A stretch of DNA of 64,000 nt from Abditibacterium sp. (GCA_030448265.1 JAUJNG010000017.1:63509-127508), one strand, 5' to 3'; counted from the stretch's first letter, positions 45,113 to 54,899 are shown. The notes: generated by a model not told the origin, from the letters alone. A program made the numbers and translations.

Positions 45113-46281
45113 AGATGCTCCATGGGATCAAAGATACACTGACTCGCTCCGCCCACGAACACGAAATAAGAAGAATGGGGTTGCTGGGCGCCAAACGAAA
45201 ATCAGGCGTCAATGGTGTATTGGATACAGCGGCTGCTCCGGCCTGGCGTATAGCTCGCACTATCTATCATTTGGTGAGCGATAAGGATGAAAATTGGCAC
45301 AGAACCGTGCGTTTGGAGGCCTTTCGCCAGAAATATCCCATTGGGCCAGAGGAATGGGCCCTTGTGTGCCCGTTTCACATAGGAGACGTGTATCTTTACT
45401 CGACGTTAGCCAAATCACTGCTGTCTTATCATGGCGGGAATTCGGTTAAGTTTTTTACCAAACCTCAGCATGCTTTCATCCCCAAACTGTTTCCCTCCGT
45501 TACAGATGCGATACCGGTAGCATCTCCCTTTAACCTGGATGAAATCGGCTACCGTGATATGACCTTGTTGGGGAATAGCGGCGACTCTTCACCTAAAGGG
45601 ACTTATTGCAAACCAGATTGGGGAGCCTTCGCGCTATTTGTCGGATACAAAGGCATTAATATTTTAGATGGGTTTCGCGTTATTCTGGGTTTGCCGCCCG
45701 ATGCGGAATTAGAAATGCCACGCGCGCCTTCAACCGAAGAAATGGATCGTGCGAGACAACTTTTTCTTGACCACCATCTCGATGAGGATAAGGCCGTATT
45801 AATTTGTCCCGATGCTCAAACATCAGCCAACATGAGGCAAATCCCCATTTACTTTTGGGAAGAGTTGGCAGTCAAACTAAAAGAACGGGGGTTTCAGCCA
45901 ATCACAAACTTAGGCCCTACGACAAAGTCAATTAGCGGCACCCAGGGAGTTAAGATTCCCCTTGAATTGGTGCGGCCAGCCGCAATGGTATTGGGTAGAG
46001 TCATCGCCAACCGCAGTGGATTATGCGATCTCATCGCCGATTTGCCGCTCCAATTAACGGTGCTATATCCTCCTGGCAGGCTGGGAGGCGGCTCTATGTT
46101 TGATGGAGCCAGTCTCAAAGCTATGGGATTAAGCACCACTGCGCTGGAAATTATCGTTGACGTTGATCACCTGAACACTACTCTGAATGCCGTTTTGGAG
46201 AGTTATCCATCGGAGAGGAGAAAAGATCGCGGGACTGAAGTTGATAATACCAACTCACTTGAATCTCGTTCAACGGACTGA
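45109..46281 (+). CDS. Family 9-like (heptosyltransferase-type) glycosyltransferase
   Basis: A 390-residue protein. 'EEWALVCPFHIGDVYLYSTL' matches the G-D-x-x-x-x-x-P type N-terminal motif of GT9 enzymes, 'AVLICPDAQTSANMRQIPIYFWEELAVKL' the C-terminal nucleotide-sugar segment, and 'GRVIANRSGLCDLIADL' the usual G-x-x-S-G-x-x-H-x-A site (with Cys in place of His). The first 90 residues are a helical extension. Identification as GT9 is moderate. ATG 45109 overlaps the preceding gene. Confidence 0.7.
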   Translation: MKMLHGIKDTLTRSAHEHEIRRMGLLGAKRKSGVNGVLDTAAAPAWRIARTIYHLVSDKDENWHRTVRLEAFRQKYPIGPEEWALVCPFHIGDVYLYSTLAKSLLSYHGGNSVKFFTKPQHAFIPKLFPSVTDAIPVASPFNLDEIGYRDMTLLGNSGDSSPKGTYCKPDWGAFALFVGYKGINILDGFRVILGLPPDAELEMPRAPSTEEMDRARQLFLDHHLDEDKAVLICPDAQTSANMRQIPIYFWEELAVKLKERGFQPITNLGPTTKSISGTQGVKIPLELVRPAAMVLGRVIANRSGLCDLIADLPLQLTVLYPPGRLGGGSMFDGASLKAMGLSTTALEIIVDVDHLNTTLNAVLESYPSERRKDRGTEVDNTNSLESRSTD

Positions 46282-46326
46282 ATTTCAGTTGCATTTTTTC
46301 GAGATAATTTTTAGACGAATACGGTT

Positions 46327-47310
46327 ATGGCAAAAGCAACTCAAACATCGGTCGGGATGGGAGAACATGGTGAAAACTTATCCATTATGATCCCGACTTA
46401 CAATTGTGCTTCTTACCTCAAAGAAACTTTACTCTCTTTGAAAGCACAAGGAGATATTTTAGACCAGGCGCACATCGAAGTTGTGGATGATTGTTCCACG
46501 AAAGACGATCCAGAAGCAGCGATTCGTGAAGTTTGGGGAGAGCGTGTTGCGTTTCACCGTCAACCTCAGAACGGCGGTGCCATTAAGAATTTCAACTCCT
46601 GCATCGACCGAGCACAGCGAGAGTGGATACACATCCTGCACGGCGATGATTTCGTATTGCCGCTTGCCTACCAGGAATTCGCACAGTGCCTCCGTTCCTG
46701 CCCCCAGGCGACTACAGTATTTACCAGGTCGCTGTTTATTGACAAAGAGAGCTTTTGGATGGGTGTTACACCAATGTTGGGTTCCTCAAATCGCGGCATA
46801 CTGGAATATAGCCCTGAAATGTGGTCAAGTTGCCCAGTTCAATTCGCGGGAATTCTTTTATCCAGGTCGGCTTTGAATTCGGTTGGCAGGTTCAACCCAA
46901 ATTTTTGCCATGCCGCCGATTGGAATTTGTGGTGGCGCATCGCTAAGACGGAGCAGGTCGCCTTCTCCAATACCTGTGTCGGGGCGTATCGGATTTTTGA
47001 AGGCAACCACTCCTCGACGTTGAAGAGATCGGCACGCAATTTAGCCGAGTATTTACAACAGGTCGGAAATATCGCAGCATCGGTGCGGGAAACTTCTGGT
47101 CATAATGTGGAAACCGATCATCTATACCGCTTCATCTATTCAGATGCAATCAACCAATGTCATCAATATATAGACGATCCCAGTGCCTTTAGAGCTAACA
47201 TGAGAGTTCTAAAGCGGTTTCCCCCTGCTGTCAGAGATAAAACTACAATTTTAAAACTCAGAATAAAGCATTTGCGCCGACTTGTTTTAGGAAACAGAGG
47301 TTCTCATTAA
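46327..47310 (+). CDS. Family 2 glycosyltransferase
   Basis: A 327-residue GT2 protein with 'NLSIMIPTYNCASYLKETLL', 'IEVVDDCSTKDDPEAAIRE' and the metal motif 'REWIHILHGDDFVLPLAYQ' (G-D-D). 'NFCHAADWNLWWRIA' provides the later acidic site (A-D-W). Helices at the C-terminus are basic. It lies 46 nt after the GT9-like gene in the AT-rich part of the locus. The sugar cannot be told. Confidence 0.87.
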   Translation: MAKATQTSVGMGEHGENLSIMIPTYNCASYLKETLLSLKAQGDILDQAHIEVVDDCSTKDDPEAAIREVWGERVAFHRQPQNGGAIKNFNSCIDRAQREWIHILHGDDFVLPLAYQEFAQCLRSCPQATTVFTRSLFIDKESFWMGVTPMLGSSNRGILEYSPEMWSSCPVQFAGILLSRSALNSVGRFNPNFCHAADWNLWWRIAKTEQVAFSNTCVGAYRIFEGNHSSTLKRSARNLAEYLQQVGNIAASVRETSGHNVETDHLYRFIYSDAINQCHQYIDDPSAFRANMRVLKRFPPAVRDKTTILKLRIKHLRRLVLGNRGSH

Positions 47311-47319
47311 GTTCCAAGA

Positions 47320-48264
47320 ATGAATGTTTCAATAATTATCTGCACCTATAATCGAGCCGAAAGCCTTCGAGAGACCCTGCTGGCGATGAGGCAGGTTTAC
47401 ATCCGTGTGGGTTTGCAATGCGAGTTGTTGGTGGTAGATAATGGATCGACGGACAATACAAAAGAGGTTGTTGAATCAGCGCATCTGCCCCATCTGCCCA
47501 TCCGTTATATTCACGAAACAAGACGTGGGAAATGTCACGCCTATAATACAGGTATGGCCCAAGCCCAAGGCGACATTCTTCTGTGGACGGATGATGATGT
47601 GCGTCCTCCACCTAATTGGATTGAGGGCATGTGCCGGCCCATTTTATCCGGTGAGTCTCAGGCCGTCGCGGGCGGTGTTAAAATGGCACCCCATCTCGAA
47701 CGGCCCTGGATGACGACGATGCACCGGTCGTGGCTGGCTGAAACCACACGCTTGGATGCTGAATCTCCAGAAGATATGGTGGGAGCGAATATGGCCTTTT
47801 CCAGAGAGGTGCTTTCTAAAGTGCCTGCGTTCGACACAGAATTAGGGCCAGGTGCGTTGGGTTTTGCAGACGATAGTTTATTTTCATACCAGTTGAAACT
47901 GGCAGGGTATCGAATTGCCTCGGCATTAGATGTAGTTGTTGAACACCACTTCGATCAATCCCGATTATTACGCTCAAGTTTTTTAGACTCGGCCAGGAAG
48001 TTCGGCCGCACTCAGGCTTATGTTTATTATCATTGGGAACACAACGTCATTCCTCTACCCCATCTCCGCATGAACAAGCGAATTTTGCAGTTGGCGGTTC
48101 AAGTCGTGGCTCATCCCAAAGCCTCTCGAATTGCGGAAGGAATTTCACCAGCAGAGGCAGAACTGCAACGCGAGTTCCATTTTTACAAGCAGTATCTTGT
48201 GGAACGAAAGCGGCCTCATAACTACCAAAAGTTTGGTTTAGTGAAATTGCCGTCGTCAGAATAG
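47320..48264 (+). CDS. Family 2 glycosyltransferase
   Basis: A 314-residue GT2 protein: 'NVSIIICTYNRAESLRETLL', 'LLVVDNGSTDNTKEVVE', 'GDILLWTDDDVRPPPNWIEG' (D-D-D metal site) and 'ELGPGALGFADDSLFSYQL' with the downstream acidic base. It follows the previous GT2 by 9 nt, so both are on the same transcript. Conserved 'RRGKCHAYNTGMAQAQG' (R-x-G-x-x-x-A-x-N-x-G) is the typical GT2 hinge. Confidence 0.88.
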   Translation: MNVSIIICTYNRAESLRETLLAMRQVYIRVGLQCELLVVDNGSTDNTKEVVESAHLPHLPIRYIHETRRGKCHAYNTGMAQAQGDILLWTDDDVRPPPNWIEGMCRPILSGESQAVAGGVKMAPHLERPWMTTMHRSWLAETTRLDAESPEDMVGANMAFSREVLSKVPAFDTELGPGALGFADDSLFSYQLKLAGYRIASALDVVVEHHFDQSRLLRSSFLDSARKFGRTQAYVYYHWEHNVIPLPHLRMNKRILQLAVQVVAHPKASRIAEGISPAEAELQREFHFYKQYLVERKRPHNYQKFGLVKLPSSE

Positions 48265-48277
48265 AACACAGGATCCT

Positions 48278-49303
48278 ATGAATACAAATCAGGAAACGGC
48301 CGTTCCAACGGTTGCGATTTGCATCCCAACTTACAACCAGGCTGCATACCTCCATAAATCTATTGCGAGTGCTTTGGCACAAACCTACCCGAACATGGAA
48401 GTGTGGGTGTCGGACGATTGCAGCACCGATACGACGCCCGAAGTCGTGCACCGTCTTCAGCAAGAGTTTCCCGATTTGCGCTATCATCGCCAGGAACGTA
48501 ATCTGGGCATTAGCTCCAACAACAACTGGCTGCTCTCGCAACCAAAAACAGAATTTATCGTGCGCCTCGATTCGGATGACCTGTTGCACCCTCATTACGT
48601 CGAGAAACTTGTTCCTCTTTTAGAAAAGAATCCACAGGCCGGTTACGCACATTGTGCCGTGCAGGAAATTGATGATCGTGATGAACCGCGCCGTGTAAGG
48701 CGGTTAGGGCGTAGAGGAGAGTATCAAAATGCTGAAGAGTCTTTACGCGCGTCCGCATGGGGATATCGAGTTGCTGCTAATATTTGTATGTTCCGCAGAG
48801 AAGTTCTCGAACAAACGAATTTTTATCGCGCTGAGGTTGTTTATACACAAGACTGGGATTTAGCAGTTCGTATTGCTGACGCAGGATGGGGAAACGTTTA
48901 TTGTGACGATGTATTAGCCTCTTATCGATCTTGGGGCGATGCCGCAAATATTCGCTCTAAACGCAAATATGATGAAATTGAAGGCTGTGTCCAAATCTTT
49001 GATGAAAGCCTGCAGCCTGCCTTTCAAAAACGTGGCTGGTCTCTCACCCCTATCAACAAGAGTCGGAAGAGCATGGCATTAGGGTATGCCGTCGTGCTGG
49101 ACGCACCTTACTTCTCGCCTGAGGAGTGCAGATCACTTATCGAGGTATTGAAAAGGCTCGGCAACTCTCCGCAGTTGTCCCTCCAAATGAAAATGTCGCA
49201 ACTTGGATTAGGGTTTGTCATCCGGCTCAAGTATCGGCTGCGTCTGGCACTGCGCGATTTGGCAAAAGCAATTATTGGAAGAATATCGGCTTTCCGCTCG
49301 TAA
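48278..49303 (+). CDS. Family 2 glycosyltransferase
   Basis: A 341-residue GT2 protein: 'TVAICIPTYNQAAYLHKSIA', 'NMEVWVSDDCSTDTTPEVV', 'NLGISSNNNWLL', the metal site 'TEFIVRLDSDDLLHPHYVE' (D-S-D-D) and the base region 'YTQDWDLAVRIAD'. A helical segment of about 90 residues follows. GC content rises again after this gene. Confidence 0.88.
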   Translation: MNTNQETAVPTVAICIPTYNQAAYLHKSIASALAQTYPNMEVWVSDDCSTDTTPEVVHRLQQEFPDLRYHRQERNLGISSNNNWLLSQPKTEFIVRLDSDDLLHPHYVEKLVPLLEKNPQAGYAHCAVQEIDDRDEPRRVRRLGRRGEYQNAEESLRASAWGYRVAANICMFRREVLEQTNFYRAEVVYTQDWDLAVRIADAGWGNVYCDDVLASYRSWGDAANIRSKRKYDEIEGCVQIFDESLQPAFQKRGWSLTPINKSRKSMALGYAVVLDAPYFSPEECRSLIEVLKRLGNSPQLSLQMKMSQLGLGFVIRLKYRLRLALRDLAKAIIGRISAFRS

Positions 49304-49376
49304 TTGCATTGTTGTCAGATTAAGCCCCATCGAGTCGAAAGCGAGACCCAGAACATAACTGGATTCGCTATAAACC

Positions 49377-50303
49377 ATGACAATTTCCGTTCTTGTTCCC
49401 ACTTATCGCCGCCCTCGAGAGCTGGCTCGTTGTTTGGAAGCCCTGAAAAAGCAGTTGCGTCCCGCAGATGAAGTTATTGTGGTGGTTCGTGACAGCGACG
49501 AGGAAACCCGCCAATTCTTGCGGGATTACCAGCACCAGCCTCTGCCATTAAAAACGGCGACGGTCGGCGAGACCGGCGTGATCGCTGCGATGAACGTGGG
49601 GCTGGGCGCGGCTCATGGGGAGGTGATCGCGCTGACCGATGACGACGCGGCGCCGCTCCCCGACTGGCTCGAACGCATCGAAGCCCATTTTTTGAGTGAT
49701 GACGGCATTGGCGGTGTCGGAGGGAACGATATTATCGGCTTTCTCAGGGGCGCGAGCACGGATGTCGGGAAACTGAGATGGTGGGGCCGCATTTCGGGCA
49801 ATCACCACATCGGCGTCGGCGAGCCGCGAGAAGTGGATGTTTTAAAAGGCGTCAACTGCGCTTATCGCGCCGCGCCACTGCGAAAAAGAGGTTTCGATAC
49901 CCGAATGCGCGGGGAAGGCGCTCAGGTGCATTGGGAATTGAGTCTGGGACTTTCGCTCAAACGCGAGGGTTGGAAGTTGATTTACGACCCGTCCGTGACG
50001 GTGGAGCATTTTCCGGCCCAGCGACACGACAAAGATCAAAGAGTCTTTTCCTCTGCGGCGCATTTCGACATCGTGCATAATGAAACCCTGGTTTTGCTCG
50101 AACATTTCTCCAGGCCGCAGCGAGTGGTTTTTCTAATTTGGGCCATTGTCACCGGCACCGGAGGAGCGCCTGGGCTGTTGCAGCTTCTGCGTTTGATGGC
50201 CAAGAGAGACACCAAGGCGCTCCAAAAATTCCTGGCCAGTTATTCGGGAAGAATAGCTGGTCTGCGCTCCTTTCTCAGGGAGTCGAAAGGAATAGGGATA
50301 TGA
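49377..50303 (+). CDS. Family 2 glycosyltransferase
   Basis: A 308-residue GT2 protein: 'ISVLVPTYRRPRELARCLEA', 'DEVIVVVRDSDEETRQFL', 'GEVIALTDDDAAPLPDWLER' (D-D-D) and 'DVLKGVNCAYRAAPLRKRGF', 'GEGAQVHWELSLGLSLKREG'. The C-terminus has one hydrophobic stretch that may lie on the membrane ('VVFLIWAIVTGTGGAPGLL'). Preceded by 73 nt without a gene; the following 160 nt (50304-50467) also holds nothing I can name. Confidence 0.88.
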   Translation: MTISVLVPTYRRPRELARCLEALKKQLRPADEVIVVVRDSDEETRQFLRDYQHQPLPLKTATVGETGVIAAMNVGLGAAHGEVIALTDDDAAPLPDWLERIEAHFLSDDGIGGVGGNDIIGFLRGASTDVGKLRWWGRISGNHHIGVGEPREVDVLKGVNCAYRAAPLRKRGFDTRMRGEGAQVHWELSLGLSLKREGWKLIYDPSVTVEHFPAQRHDKDQRVFSSAAHFDIVHNETLVLLEHFSRPQRVVFLIWAIVTGTGGAPGLLQLLRLMAKRDTKALQKFLASYSGRIAGLRSFLRESKGIGI

Positions 50304-50467
50304 CATCCTGCCCAGAGAGCGCCCGTGTCCCTACCATCACCCGCAAAAAACCACTGCCAGAAATCGTTAAAAGAGGCCTCTCCATGCTCTGCAACAGTGA
50401 GTAGCCCTACATTGGCGCCGCATTGTGAAGCGATGGTGCATCGGGCGCCCGAAACTGCGATGTCAAT

Positions 50468-51718
50468 ATGCTGATTTTTAGTCACCCCACCGGCAATGCC
50501 TACACCCGCCAGGCGGCATTGGCGTTGTGGGAAGCGGAACTGCTGCAGGAATTCTGGACGGCCATCAGTTGGAACCCTGATTCGGCTGCGGCGCGTGTTC
50601 TTCCCTCGAAACTCCAAAAACAGTTCGCGCGCCGCACTTTTGCGCCGCAAATTCGAGAAAAAACTCGTCCGCATCCCTGGCGTGAAGTGGGACGCTTGCT
50701 GGCGCCTGCGCTGGGCCTGGGAAGTTTGACACGGCACGAGACGGGATATTTATCGGTCGATGCCGTGTTTCGCTCCCTGGATCGAAAAGTTGCGGCGCGT
50801 TTACGTCATCTACCGCAACTGCGCGGTGTTTACTGCGGAGAAGATGGTGCGCTCGAAACCTTCCGAAGCGCGCAAAAGCTGGGACTGCGGCGTTATTACG
50901 ATCTGCCCATCGCTTATTGGGAAGTGGGAGGGCAGCTTTTATCCCAGGAAGCGCAGCGCTGGCCCGAATGGGAACCCACCCTCGTGGGCACGCGCGACAG
51001 CCCCGCCAAGCTGGCACGCAAAGTCGAGGAGTTATCTCTGGCCAACATCGTCTTCGTGCCGAGCCAGTTCGTGCGCGATTCGCTGCCGGCGGCCATCATG
51101 GAAGGCAAAACGTGCTGCGTGGCCGAGTTCGGAACACCGGAAATGTCGCCACTCGATACCTCCCTGCACGAACGCGACTCCGATGTGAACCGCCCCCTGC
51201 GGCTTCTTTTTGCCGGTTCACTCACGCAGCGCAAAGGTCTGGCCGACCTATTCGAAGCGATGCGGCTGCTGGGGCGCGGGGATGTGGAATTAGTCGTCAT
51301 GGGAGCGCCCGTTGCGCCTCTGGAGTTTTACCAGCGACAACTCTCGTTTCGTTATGAGCCGCCGCGCTCCCAGGCCGACGTGTTCCGTTTAATGCAGCAA
51401 TGCGATGTTTTTATTCTGCCCTCCATCGTCGAAGGACGAGCTTTGGTTCAGCAGGAAGCGATGGCGTGCGGCCTGCCCCTGATTGTGACGCCCAATGCCG
51501 GAGGCGAAGATCTAATCGAAGAGGGCCGCACCGGATTTCTCGTGCCCATCCGCTCTCCCCACAGTCTCGCCGAAAAAATCAGCTGGTTCGCCGATAATCG
51601 CCAGGAACTGCCGGAGATGCGCCAAGCCGCCCATAATAAAGCGGTGAAATATACTTGGCAGAGTTACGGGCAAAAAATCGTTGCTGCTATCAGCCATGAT
51701 CTGGAAAGCTCCCCTTAA
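50468..51718 (+). CDS. Family 4 (GT-B) glycosyltransferase
   Basis: A 416-residue GT4 protein. 'SHPTGNAYTRQAALALWEAE' starts the acceptor domain; 'VPSQFVRDSL' is the GT4 linker; 'RPLRLLFAGSLTQRKGLADL' starts the donor domain; 'CDVFILPSIVEGRALVQQEAMACGLPLIVTPNAGGEDL' holds the E-x7-E catalytic motif. All parts of a retaining GT-B enzyme are present. A 210-nt space before the next gene has no gene. Confidence 0.9.
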   Translation: MLIFSHPTGNAYTRQAALALWEAELLQEFWTAISWNPDSAAARVLPSKLQKQFARRTFAPQIREKTRPHPWREVGRLLAPALGLGSLTRHETGYLSVDAVFRSLDRKVAARLRHLPQLRGVYCGEDGALETFRSAQKLGLRRYYDLPIAYWEVGGQLLSQEAQRWPEWEPTLVGTRDSPAKLARKVEELSLANIVFVPSQFVRDSLPAAIMEGKTCCVAEFGTPEMSPLDTSLHERDSDVNRPLRLLFAGSLTQRKGLADLFEAMRLLGRGDVELVVMGAPVAPLEFYQRQLSFRYEPPRSQADVFRLMQQCDVFILPSIVEGRALVQQEAMACGLPLIVTPNAGGEDLIEEGRTGFLVPIRSPHSLAEKISWFADNRQELPEMRQAAHNKAVKYTWQSYGQKIVAAISHDLESSP

Positions 51719-51928
51719 TTCGATGCGCGCCACCCCGCCGGCAAGAGCGCTGGGAATTTCGGCACGAGCTGTTCCTGGTTGAATCGAAGATTCAATCCGC
51801 CCCGACGATCTCATGAGTTTTCCTCTCTCTGTGCATCCTAAGAACCTGGCAACTTCGAAAATGGCGTCGCCTTTGGGGCTGTCGTGCTTCTCTTTGCGGT
51901 TGTTGACCGCTCACAAGGAGTGGCGCCA

Positions 51929-53356
51929 ATGACAGCAGCGATGCCAGCACCGATAACAGCACCGGCGAGAGTGCAGCGGCGTCGTGCGCCCAGAGACATA
52001 GGCCGCATCAGGAAACTGCTCTGGATTTACTTCTGGCTTTTCATTTTCGAGGGGGCTTTGCGTAAATGGGTTGTTCCTTTTGCAGCTAACCCCCTGCTTG
52101 TGGTGCGTGATCCGGTCGTGCTGCTGGCCTACTTTTACGCCTGGCGCATCGGCCTGTTTCCGCGCAATAATTTTGTTCTTTTTGGTGGTGCTCTGGGGTT
52201 GGTTTCGCTGTTAGCGGGACTCATTGCTACCGAAGGCGCAGCTTTTGTAGTGGTCTATGGATTTCGGGCCAATTTTCTGCATCTGCCATTGATATTTCTC
52301 GTTGGCAAAGTTTTTGACGTCCACGATGTCAGGCGTATCGGTTACTGGGTTTTAGTTCTTTCTATTCCCATGGCCCTTTTGATGGCAGTGCAGTTCATCT
52401 CACCGCCTCAGTCATGGATCAACGCTGGCACGGAGGGTAACTTTCAGCAACTATCATTGGGAGCGTCTAACATTCGTGCGGCCGGCACTTTTTCTTATAT
52501 CTCTGGGCCGGTGGCTTTCTTTTCTTGGGCTGCCGTTTTCCTGTTGTATAGCCAAAATGAAAAGCTTTACCCGCGTTTTTTGGTATTGGCCTCATCTCTC
52601 GCTACAATCATCGCGGCAGCCGTTTCGGGCAGTCGTTCTTTGGTATTGGCAATCTTCATAGTTGTGTTTTTGGCTTTCGTCTCCAGCACTCTTGCAAAGC
52701 CGAAATTGGCACTGCGCTGGCTGGCAAGTTTTGTGGTTGTTGGTCTGCTGTTTTATTTGCTCAGGAATGTCCCTGTTATCCAGTTGGGTCTCTCCGTTTT
52801 TACAACTCGTGTCACGACTGCTGCCGGTCATGAAGGGGGCGCCTCAGGATTTCTCTTTCGTATTCTGCAAAATTTCGGCGGCGCCGCTTATCCGAGCCTG
52901 TTTGAAAGCCCTGTCCTCGGATATGGCCTGGGGATGGGGACGAATGTCGGTGCAGTTCTTGTCACCGGAAAAGCTCAGTTTTTGCTGGCCGAGATCGAGT
53001 GGCAGCGCAATATCTTGGAGAGCGGGCCTTTTCTGGGCGGCGCATTTATCATCTATCGCCTGGTTCTGTGCGGCTGGCTCGTGGCCATCGCGATTCGGCA
53101 CGCCCTCCGGAAAAACCTGCTGCCCCTGCTTTTGCTCAGCGCTGGCGGCTTAATCCTTGTCAACGGCAACCTGGGACAACCGACATCGCTGGGCTTTACG
53201 GTTTTTACCTGCGGTTTGTGCCTTGCTGCGACACGCGTGCCGCAACGGAAAAAGCTTTCCATCAGACCTGCTTTTGCCGCTCGCCCCGAGAGTCGTCCTA
53301 CCGTTGCCAACGCGACATCCTCCCACTCCTTAAATGATCTACAGGTGCCGTCTTGA
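51929..53356 (+). CDS. O-antigen ligase/polymerase-like membrane protein
   Basis: A 475-residue polytopic protein with about eleven membrane helices. A large extracytoplasmic loop (about 270-360) with 'TRVTTAAGHEGGASGFLFRI' and 'FESPVLGYGLGMGTNVGAVL' resembles the periplasmic loop of WaaL/Wzy-like O-antigen ligases (P-x-x-G-x-G). In an ABC-exported system the ligase would join the glycan to a lipid or protein anchor. ATG 51929 has AAGGAG 8 nt upstream; GTG 51884 is an alternative. The last 50 residues are a basic cytoplasmic tail. Ends with a TTGA overlap into the next gene. Confidence 0.7.
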   Translation: MTAAMPAPITAPARVQRRRAPRDIGRIRKLLWIYFWLFIFEGALRKWVVPFAANPLLVVRDPVVLLAYFYAWRIGLFPRNNFVLFGGALGLVSLLAGLIATEGAAFVVVYGFRANFLHLPLIFLVGKVFDVHDVRRIGYWVLVLSIPMALLMAVQFISPPQSWINAGTEGNFQQLSLGASNIRAAGTFSYISGPVAFFSWAAVFLLYSQNEKLYPRFLVLASSLATIIAAAVSGSRSLVLAIFIVVFLAFVSSTLAKPKLALRWLASFVVVGLLFYLLRNVPVIQLGLSVFTTRVTTAAGHEGGASGFLFRILQNFGGAAYPSLFESPVLGYGLGMGTNVGAVLVTGKAQFLLAEIEWQRNILESGPFLGGAFIIYRLVLCGWLVAIAIRHALRKNLLPLLLLSAGGLILVNGNLGQPTSLGFTVFTCGLCLAATRVPQRKKLSIRPAFAARPESRPTVANATSSHSLNDLQVPS

Positions 53357-54519
53357 GAATCCTCCTCGTTGGTAATTATCTTCCCGATAAGCAGGAAAGT
53401 ATGCAGCGCTTTGCGGAGTTGATGGAGCGTGAGTTGAAATCACGCGGCCACCACGTCCGTTTAATTCGTCCTGCGCCGCGCTTTAATCGTTCCGGAGCAT
53501 CACCTGAGGGACGTGCCAAGTGGCTGGGCTACCTCGATAAGTTCGTTCTCTTTCCACCCTTGCTCAAACGGGTGGCACGCCGTTTCGATGTGGTGCATAT
53601 TTGCGATCACTCCAATGCCCCTTACATTCACTCCCTCAAAAGCCAACCCCATGTTATTACCTGCCACGATGTGCTTGCCATTCGTTCAGCTTTAGGGCAG
53701 ATTAAAGAAAATTCGACAAGCTGGACTGGAAAAATGCTTCAGAGAATCATCTTAACCGGCTTGGATAAATCCGCCCACGTCGCCTGTGTTTCCATAAACA
53801 CCCGTGATGAACTGCTGGGAATATCGAAGCTTAAATCTGAGAACGCCGTTGTCATTTATAACAGTATCAACTATCCCTATGCCAAGATGAGCAGAGAGGA
53901 AGCTATCGAACGCTTATATTCAGCAACCAAAGATATTGATATCGAAGGTCTAATGTCTTCTTTATTTATCATCCACGTCGGCGGCAACCAATGGTATAAA
54001 AACAGAATGGGCGTTTTGAGAATATACCGCGAACTGTGCGATATACGCTCTGAGACATCTTTACCCAGACTGGTCATGGCTGGAAAGGCCTTCGATGAAG
54101 AGATGCGACAATTCATCAGACAGCACCACCTCGAAGAACAGGTGGTTGAAGTTGAAAATTGTTCTAATGAAGATCTGCGCGCTTTCTACTCGTTGGCGAG
54201 AGTGATGTTATTTCCCTCTTTGGCCGAAGGATTCGGTTGGCCGGTGATTGAAGCTCAAATTTGTGGATGCCCCGTATTAACCAGTGATTTTGCCCCGTTA
54301 ACCGAAATAGGTGGTGATGTGGCTATCTATTGTGACCCGCGTAGCGAAAACGAGATGGCTCAGCGACTTAATGTGTTGTTAGATGAAAGCGAAGAACTGC
54401 ACAGTGCGCGTGTGCGCGGAGGTATCGATAATGCCAGACGCTTTTTGCCCCAGGAAATGGTCACCAGCTACTTAGACCTTTATCAGAGTGCGATAAAAAG
54501 GCGTTCAACTCAAAAATGA
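53353..54519 (+). CDS. Family 4 (GT-B) glycosyltransferase
   Basis: A 388-residue GT4 protein starting with TTG inside the stop of the preceding gene (TTGA). 'RILLVGNYLPDKQESMQRFA' opens the acceptor domain, 'VVHICDHSNAPYI' and 'HVITCHDVLAIRSAL' follow, then 'FIIHVGGNQWYKNRMGVLRI' (donor domain start) and 'VMLFPSLAEGFGWPVIEAQICGC' (E-x7-E). It resembles mannosyl- and rhamnosyltransferases of O-antigen loci. Confidence 0.9.
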   Translation: MRILLVGNYLPDKQESMQRFAELMERELKSRGHHVRLIRPAPRFNRSGASPEGRAKWLGYLDKFVLFPPLLKRVARRFDVVHICDHSNAPYIHSLKSQPHVITCHDVLAIRSALGQIKENSTSWTGKMLQRIILTGLDKSAHVACVSINTRDELLGISKLKSENAVVIYNSINYPYAKMSREEAIERLYSATKDIDIEGLMSSLFIIHVGGNQWYKNRMGVLRIYRELCDIRSETSLPRLVMAGKAFDEEMRQFIRQHHLEEQVVEVENCSNEDLRAFYSLARVMLFPSLAEGFGWPVIEAQICGCPVLTSDFAPLTEIGGDVAIYCDPRSENEMAQRLNVLLDESEELHSARVRGGIDNARRFLPQEMVTSYLDLYQSAIKRRSTQK

Positions 54520-54899
54520 GACACGCTTTAGAAGATGCGTAGAGCAGTCATAATGGGAATCCACAGGCAGAATAGGGCCTATTTATAGCGGATCCGAATA
54601 GCCTTTGCCGTTTGGTGTCGGGTCTTTGGGAGCGCAGGCATCCTGCCTGCAATTTCTCTCCAATGCAGGCAGGATGCCTGCGCTCCCAAACCACCGAAAC
54701 ACCTTAACCGGATTTGCTATATCGTGCCTTTTGATCTCGCGCAGCTACGAAGTTTGGAGCACGACTCGCTACCCAGCCACGCGCGTTCCACAGGCACTGT
54801 GGAAGTTGGGCACTGATTCGTGAATCAGACTCGTGCCAGTGGGCTACTCCAGCATGCCTGGCTTAAACGCCATCTCAATTTGGAATACTGAGAAACCAA
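54520..54899. other. 380-nt intergenic region inside the glycan locus
   Basis: No convincing gene. It contains the perfect inverted repeat at 54625-54690 and, at about 54788-54830, a weaker dyad around GGCAC-TGATTC and GAATCA-GACTCGTGCC. The rest is unremarkable. Confidence 0.6.
54625..54690. repeat. 27-bp perfect inverted repeat
   Basis: Arms 54625-54651 and 54664-54690 are perfectly complementary with a 12-nt spacer. The arm contains the internal dyad GCAGGC-ATCCT-GCCTGC, so each arm may itself fold. Confidence 0.92.

Noticed and set aside
54605..54823. A 72-codon open frame in the intergenic region
   Set aside because: Most of it is encoded by the inverted repeat; there is no ribosome binding site or family signal.
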